NCBI RefSeq assembly: GCF_000264905.1
Contig: NW_006763131.1
Coordinates: 979,253 to 1,043,252, forward strand
Reading direction: 5' to 3'
From: Stereum hirsutum FP-91666 SS1
Taxonomy: Eukaryota; Basidiomycota; Agaricomycetes; Russulales; Stereaceae
DNA: 64,000 nucleotides
Shown here: one piece after another, positions 57,769 through 64,000 of the stretch
How positions within the stretch are numbered: the stretch's first letter is position 1
Layout: each line of letters begins with the position of its first letter
The notes under the pieces: generated by a model
The model's database searches: none
The model's input: only the letters and a program-made list of their open reading frames with translations
Told to the model about the DNA's origin: nothing
Made by a program: the position numbers and the translations under genes

Positions 57769-60744
57769 ATGGCCGTTCTCGCTCCTCAAGATTGGCACCC
57801 TCCTAGAGATCACCAAATGGATGCGCCCGCCCAAAACAGTGTTAACCCGTCCGCCAACCGCCCCCGCTCCTCGCCTGCCAACGATCCCTCCCAAGCGCCC
57901 TCCCCGGTCACGTCCAACCACCCTTCTCAGCCGTATCCTTATCCCGTGCAGCAGCCACAAGCAGGATGGAATGCTCAGGCACAGCCCTTCTACCCCGCTT
58001 TCTACCAAAATACGCACCAGCAAGCATACCCCATCCATCCCGCACACGCTGCCCAACAAGGCCCAATTCCCCAGCAAGGCCCCTACTTCGACCCGAACGC
58101 CCAGTTTGCTCAATGGGCCTACCAGCAGATGATGTTCAACGCGCAGCAGCAGGCCCACCAACAACAGCTCTCCCACGTCCCCCAGAACAACTCTCCTCAC
58201 TCTCAGCGAGGTAGGGCCACAAACCCTGGTTCCAACGACTACTTCGCCCAGTCCCAGATCCCCCCTGGCTTCAACAACTTCCCAAGCGGCACTCCGCCGC
58301 CACCGCACCCCAGCCAACAGCAGCAAGGCCAATATCGTCTCAGCCCCGGCCAGCAGCAGCAGCAACAACAGCAACAGGGGCAGTCTCAGTACGACGGTTT
58401 CCACCCCTACCGCCGACCCAACCGCACTGGCTCGCAACACACAGAAGCACCGTCGCCCTCCAACCCTCCACAAGACTGGCGACCACCCCAGGGCAATTTC
58501 CAACCACCATATGCTCGTCCTGATGCGAACGGATCCTCCACCTCGGTCAACTCTTCTGCGAGCCAGCGGCAGAGAACCAACAGTCTTCAGGGTTCTACGA
58601 GCAGCGGCGGTCGCAACACCCCTCCCCACCATAGCAACGCAGGCTCGACGGGCAGCGCTCGCAGCCGCAACGGTCCTCCCGCCCCTGCGCACACCGCTGG
58701 CGGTAGCAGTCAAGGGAGAGGTAACGGCTCCTCCAGCCCCGCCACAGGAACACCTCCCGCCCGGCTCCACACTCGCAATGCCTCATCATCGTCCACAGCT
58801 TCCAGTACCACTGGCCCCTCCCGCTCTTCGGCGGCGGCTGGTACCCCATCGTCATCCGGATCGTCGGTGCCGCTTCCGCGCCCTGTTAGGCCGTCGCCGT
58901 TATCGCAGACTAGCAGCATGTCCATGGCTGACAAACGGCGATCTCGTGACGATACTGACTTGGCTGGTATGATGGAGTCCGCACCATCCGCTCAGCTACC
59001 TCACAAGGGTCTCAAGAGCAGGTTGAGGCGCGCACTCTCACTCAGCGCTGCCCAAGCGATCTCGGAGGAGGACGATGACGAGGCTTCGCCGCCCAAGGGA
59101 AGTGCCTCCCGGATGAACGGCAAGGAACCAGCGACCGCTGCTGCTCCTGGTCCTAGCTCTTCGACGGAATCACCGCTGCAATCCAATGCTGTCCTTGACC
59201 CTGGGGATGCTGCTTCGACAGCGACACGCAAGACGAAGAAGCGTAGGGCCCTCTTCAACTCACGCATCAATGCTTCCACAGATAACATCTCGCTCTCGTC
59301 TACCATGTCCTCTGCCTCGGTCGTCATCCGCAAGCTGGGCTCAATCGGGAAACTTGCCCGTCGTAACTCGCTCGCTGGTATCACATCCGTCTTCAAGGGT
59401 AGCAAGAAGGAGAAAGAGGAAGCCGAAGCTAGCGATGACAAGAAGGGTAAGAAGAAGAAGAAGGGCGAAAAGGGCGAGGCGGCTGAGGCCAGCGTCTCCT
59501 ATCTTACCGCCGAGCCAGATCGGGTGAGCACTGAGTGGGCACCAGAGTTGAATGGTCTCAGTCCGGCCGCAAAGCTTGCTCGACAACATACTCTGAAGTC
59601 CAATGCCGAGGCCGCTGCCAGAGCGAAACAACAGGAAGAAGCTGCGGCTGCAGCTGCAGCCGCCGCTGCCGCTCACGCAAACGGAGAACCTGTGCCAGCG
59701 ACTTGGGAGAAAAACACAGCTACCCGGCAAGGCGAATCATCAGGAAGAGGCGGTGCGTATCAAGTCAACGAGGAGGGTATGCGAGTCATCGTGGAGGATG
59801 ACGATTCGGCATCGGATGGCGAGAGCAATCATCAACACGATTTTTCCGGCACTATCGAGGGATGGGAGGAGGATGATTGGGATCGCGGTGAGGATGAAGA
59901 GGATATGACAATCCGTCAAAGTCTCGAGCGTGCCAGCATCGGTGAAGGTGAAGAGATGGAGCCATGGGCTGTTGACGCTCGTCGTAGCATAGAAAGGGCG
60001 AGGACGCCTGCCAGAGGTATTCTCAAAAGTAAGCGTTCTCTTCTAGCTCATCGGCATCGTTGTCCTTACCGTTATTCCTCCGCAGATGCCGACAAGTATG
60101 ATCAGCGTGTGTTCATGGACGCCAACCGTCAGCGCTCTAATTCCTATAACTCCCCCGTCACTCAGCACTCAGAGTTGGGCCCTCTAGCTCGTATCCCGTC
60201 GCCAGATCCAGATCACATCGACGGTCTTCACCGACATGGTTCACATTCGTCAAATCACTCGACTTCCGGCAACGGTACCACGCCGACGTTCCAGCTTCCT
60301 CCCTTTTCGTTCGACAATGAAGGAGGAACCGAGTCGCCACAGGCAATGTCGGACGCAGAGGACGATGCGAGGCCACACCCGGAGAAGACCTTGTTCAACC
60401 ATCCGAACCTCAACTCATCCGCACCCGTCCTGTCAAGCATGCTCACACCGCCCTCGACTTTGCCCCGGTCGGCGACCACACCCTCGAAGCGATTGACATT
60501 TGCAAACAACCTCCATGTCTACGACACTTTCCCGGCCACCGTATACGATCGACGAAGCGAACCAGCGACATGGAGTCGACTTACCCCTGCCTTGGCTCAG
60601 CGTATCAAGGAAGAACTCAATTCGTACAAGATGGAGGAGATGGAAGTACATGCCTCCAGTCGGATTCAGTACGTGCCTTTTTTGTTCTATGCATCGAACT
60701 TCTGCTGATCATTCATGTCTCGTAGCACACAATTCTTTGTTTAA
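57769..60744 (+). CDS. BNI4: BNI4-like septin/PP1 scaffold protein
   Basis: In yeast Bni4 ties chitin synthase III and the PP1 phosphatase Glc7 to the septin ring at the bud neck. Exons 57769-60028, 60086-60668 and 60726-60744 join to 953 aa. Most of the protein is disordered. The N-terminus is Pro/Gln/Tyr-rich with a nine-residue poly-Gln near 58360, the middle is Ser/Thr-rich, and there is a Lys-rich run and a poly-Ala stretch near 59650. The conserved C-terminus is SKRLTFANNLHVYDTFPATV, then YDRRSEPATWSRLTPALAQR and IKEELN, ending RIHTQFFV. The KRLTF segment is a PP1-docking-like (RVxF-type) site in the position known from Bni4. The 19-nt last exon is needed for the HTQFFV end. Confidence 0.82.
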
Positions 60745-62448
60745 GATTTCATTGTCTTTCTGCCTGCTTTTCCTCAATATGTTATCACTTTCTCATTCAG
60801 TATCTTTTATGTTCTGCGCTATTCCTTGGTTATCCGTCGTTCACGCTCACGACTTGTCTTCTCCATATATATCTTGTGGGTACATCGCTCGCTCGCACAA
60901 TACTCCCCTTCCCCCATCCTTGACATCCATACCTCGCTCACGGCGCACAAATGTCTACCCTGCGTCTTCAGGCACTCTGGTCTTCCATTGTCGATGTTCT
61001 TTTGTTACGGTCCGGTCTTGTCGCGTTCACCTTCGACGTCTATACGCTTACAAGCAGATATCCTTCATTGATCTCCTCATGTCCGTCGGTCTCCTCCCTC
61101 TATCATCCCAAGCACAAGCGTATACCCTTCAATTGTAATACTAATGACGCTGCACGTCTGGTCCAAATCCTCATCCGCTCCCTATCAGCATCGACTCACA
61201 GCCCACGCCGCACAATTCAACCTTGGTCATTCTTTTGTTTTTGTTATTTCTCGCCAATTCAAATGTTCCCCACCCCTCATTCACCTCTTCTGTTTCCTCT
61301 CATTCCCTCCTCTCCCTTGACATCGGACTTCCCCTTTCCTTCCCCGTTCGTTTACTACGTTAGTGAGCCGCCGCATTGCCGCGGCTTGCATGGACCTTAG
61401 ACCTTCGCTTGAACTTGACGGCGGCGGTCGTCTTCGTTTGTCCAAACTTCGCACGAGATCGCTGCATTGACACATTTTGGACTCGACTTGACCTTGACCT
61501 GGCTCGGTATCTGATCTGACTGCTGACGGAAATCATTCATCCATCCATTATTCATCCCCTTTGTGTGTGTCTCTATATTCATCACAGTCGTGTGTTCTCT
61601 CCTGTCGCGTTGACTGCCCACCTGTTTGTTGGTCGTACCCTACGCTCCTTGACTGGCTGTCTCAGATCCAATTCATCTCTGATTCTCTCTCTCTTGGCTC
61701 TGGGTACCCGTCTGTTGACAGTCTGTGTGCATACCATGTGGTTTTGTATGCGTTTCATGGTCGTCGACCGTTCATGAGAGGAAGGCAGAGGGGAAACGAA
61801 ACAGTCGGTTCCGAGTCTTCGTCCGTGCAAACAAAGTCTTTCATGGCAGCATTCCATCACTACTTGTTTTCCATCGTCCCTGTCTGCCTTTTTTGTCATA
61901 CCCCTGCCTGCCATTCACCGTCGAAAATTTACTCTGTACGAAATTATTTCACACTCGTTCTATTTTTTCTCTCCATCTCTCTTAGCATATATTTTAGATC
62001 ACCTAATTCCATCCATCCATCCTAATAGGCATCTGTATGACTTCGTACCTAAACACCTCCATTCAATCTTCCCTTCTCTCTAATCCCCCTCGGGCGCGTA
62101 TTGCCTGGCATCAATGCATGTATTTTCGGACATCATCTTACAGTAATCTGCTACCCTTATTTGATCATCTCCCCTCTCCTTCGTCCTTGCTGATCCGCTA
62201 CCTGAGATCAAATCCCACTCCTTTTCTATGAGTTTCCCGTCTCCAAGTAGTACAGAGGTGTACGCCACAATGCCGGTGGACTCACGGTGGCGCAAGAACG
62301 TACCCGATCGAGTTTTCCGCCATTGAGACTCACACGCCACTGGTGAACGCTCTTCCCTCATCGTCCAAAACTACTTGTACCGTCGCGTAATTATCGTACA
62401 GGGAATATGTACATTTGTCAGAAATGGCTGACAGACTGATTTCGAGCC
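60745..62448. other. long pyrimidine-rich intergenic region
   Basis: About 1.7 kb, the longest spacer in the window. From 60790 to 62230 the plus strand is rich in C and T with almost no purine tracts, and many weak frames arise from this composition. It probably contains a long 3' UTR of the BNI4-like gene and an unannotated transcript is possible. No protein family is recognised. Confidence 0.45.
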
Positions 62449-64000
62449 TCATGCAGAATCGTTCTCTGTGTCTTTCTCCGCCGTCAGCTTGACCAACGCG
62501 ACAGCCTTCTCGTCTCTTGGTGTGACGGAGCATTGGAATGGCAGTGGAACGCTGAACCAGGCCGCATGTTAATAAAATCTGCCCATCGAGGCTCTACGTC
62601 CTGACGTACCTGAGCATCCCAGAATCAACGGTGAATTCAGCTTTGACAGGAATTTCGATCCCTGCCTCGTCTTTCATGGGTACGATATTGAACATAGAAA
62701 GAACGGAGGCCACTGTGATGAACGTTATACTTGAAGCTAGGAAGCGGCCGGGACAAATTCTGTGATCATTACCACAGATTAGCGGTCGGAATGGCTATAA
62801 AACACTGTCGAAGATTGACTATGATTTGACTGACCTTCTACCAAAGCCAAATGCAACGGTCAGGTCGGGGTCTTCTTTGAGCTGGCCAGAGGGCGTAAGG
62901 AATCGTTCCGGATTGAAGGACTCTGGGTCCGGATATTTCGTGGGGTCATGCAGCATTGCCCTTGAGACTGTATCAGGGTCATTTGGTTTTTAGAGCAAGT
63001 AGCACCAAATCGTCAGCAGCATACCAGGCATTCACAATAATCATGGAGCCTGTAGGGACAACGTCAAACATCGACGTTGGCATGTGAGTATCAGACACAC
63101 GGACCTTTCGGAATGAAGTAGCCTTCATACACGTCATCCACGGTCGTTGCATGCGGTATACCTATATCGTTTCAATGATGGAGTGCCATCATGTCGAGAA
63201 AACAATGTATCTCACCGAGGGGGGAAGATGGTCTCCATCGTATGAGTTCCATGCAAAGCGCCTCGATATATGGTAGAGAATCTCGGTCCTGGAATCCTGG
63301 CAACCTTTCGCGGCCGACGACAGAATCAAGTTGGGCTTGTGCACGACGCTGAATTTCAGGATATATTGTTTGGACAAGGATGAAGGTGGCGAGAAGCGTT
63401 CCGGTCTATACACAGGTGGTTTGCTCAGCGAACGCGTACCATACCTAATGCCGAACATGAGCCCGTGAAAGTACTGACGGTATCAACGGCAGCTGAATAT
63501 GAACGCATCAGCTCTTGCTGTAGTGAATGAAAGGGAGCAGAAAATTGTACCAGTGCACACCTTCATAAAGCGTTCCGGCAACATTCATAATGCTGATCTG
63601 CTCATCCTCTGACAGTATATCCATGTCGCCATGCGTCAATAAGTTATCTCTAGTAAGTGATGGCTTGGCGGTTCCGTTCCTCTGAGAGTATCTCATGTAA
63701 GTGCATAGGTTCGCCCCCGGATATTGTGACGTTACACGTAGGCGACGCACTATTTCCTCCTTGACGAGATCGAAGGGTTCGTTTCGGATCTCTTGCCCAA
63801 GCTGTCTGCACCGTGCAGTGTCCCGAGCTCTACCCATGCCCGGGAACCATGTCGGGAGGAACTTCACTGCCCGCGATCAACATGCGGTTCAGTAAGACAC
63901 CACCATGACACCAGACCTATTACCGGGGTAGATGAGAACATACAAGACGGGGATAAGTTCACGAGACTAGCGCTCGGCCCAATAGACGCAATAATGACAC
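62449..64000 (-). CDS. cytochrome P450 monooxygenase (5' end outside the window)
   Basis: Microsomal class E P450 of the kind expanded in wood- and litter-degrading basidiomycetes; the substrate is unknown. Seen from the C-terminal side: the segment starting FLPTWFPGMGRARDTAR, then EIVRRLRVTSQYPG. The I-helix is AAVDTTGTLLATF, across an intron with donor GTCAGT. ExxR lies in YIEALCMELIRWRP, then GIPHATTVDDVYEGYFIPKG. PERF is FNPERFLTPSGQ and the heme loop is AFGFGRRICPGRFLA with the Cys ligand; an intron splits FGFGRR|ICPG. It ends EKDTENDSA with TGA at 62451-62449. The N-terminal anchor and A-F helices are beyond the window. Confidence 0.88.

Noticed and set aside
57433..58770. A 445-codon open frame on the minus strand
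   Set aside because: It lies antisense to the 5' region and disordered N-terminus of the BNI4-like gene. Its Arg/Gly/Val/Leu-rich sequence mirrors codon bias of the sense gene; the sense frame has an in-phase intron set and a conserved C-terminus.

Overview
The window looks like nuclear DNA of a filamentous basidiomycete (Agaricomycetes type). Genes are close together on both strands and are cut by many 45-80 nt introns with GTRNGY donors and CTNAC-like branch points. Characteristic families are present: a FunK1 fungal kinase, a fungal UNC93-like transporter, an E-class P450 and a BNI4-like protein. No bacterial operon, rRNA, tRNA or CRISPR array was seen. Gene models were built by joining open frames across introns. 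Several close exactly in frame: DBF2/SID2-like 553 aa, YOP1 188 aa, OST5 81 aa, RPA12 125 aa, ArfGAP 423 aa, GET2 370 aa, MRP49 208 aa, SET protein 477 aa, BNI4-like 953 aa.

Layout. 0-1.6 kb: start of an unknown minus-strand gene and a gene-poor stretch containing a Helitron-like 3' terminus. 1.6-4.8 kb: head-to-head pair SPC25 (kinetochore) and a DBF2/SID2 NDR kinase (mitotic exit/septation). 5.2-10.4 kb: UNC93-like transporter, YOP1 and OST5 (ER shape and N-glycosylation), RPA12 (Pol I). 11.1-17.2 kb: an unrecognised basic protein, then MSH4 (meiotic crossover MutS), whose ATP-binding P-loop is split over an 8-nt microexon. 17.6-23.6 kb: ArfGAP and GET2, then MRP49 and SWC2/YL1, as two head-to-head pairs. 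23.9-35 kb: leukotriene A4 hydrolase-type aminopeptidase, nucleoporin NUP120/160, a SET-domain protein and a short-chain dehydrogenase. 35.4-46.1 kb: LAA1/HEATR5 and FIG4, a head-to-head pair of endosomal trafficking genes.

46-54 kb is the least conserved part. It has a second Helitron-like 3' end in inverted orientation, a cluster of CTTATAA motifs, a FunK1 kinase, an RCO1-like PHD gene with a doubtful 5' end, and a 157-bp decayed copy of an internal piece of LAA1 beside it. 53.4-60.7 kb carries an OXLD1-like mitochondrial protein, an FAD-dependent oxidoreductase and a BNI4-like PP1/septin-linked protein. The window ends inside a cytochrome P450.

No wholly new multigene system was found. 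The observations most worth checking are the MSH4 P-loop microexon, the two Helitron-type termini with a paralogous empty site, the LAA1 fragment abutting the RCO1-like gene, a GC-AG intron in OST5, and the presence of ACGCGT in five of the eight head-to-head intergenic regions.
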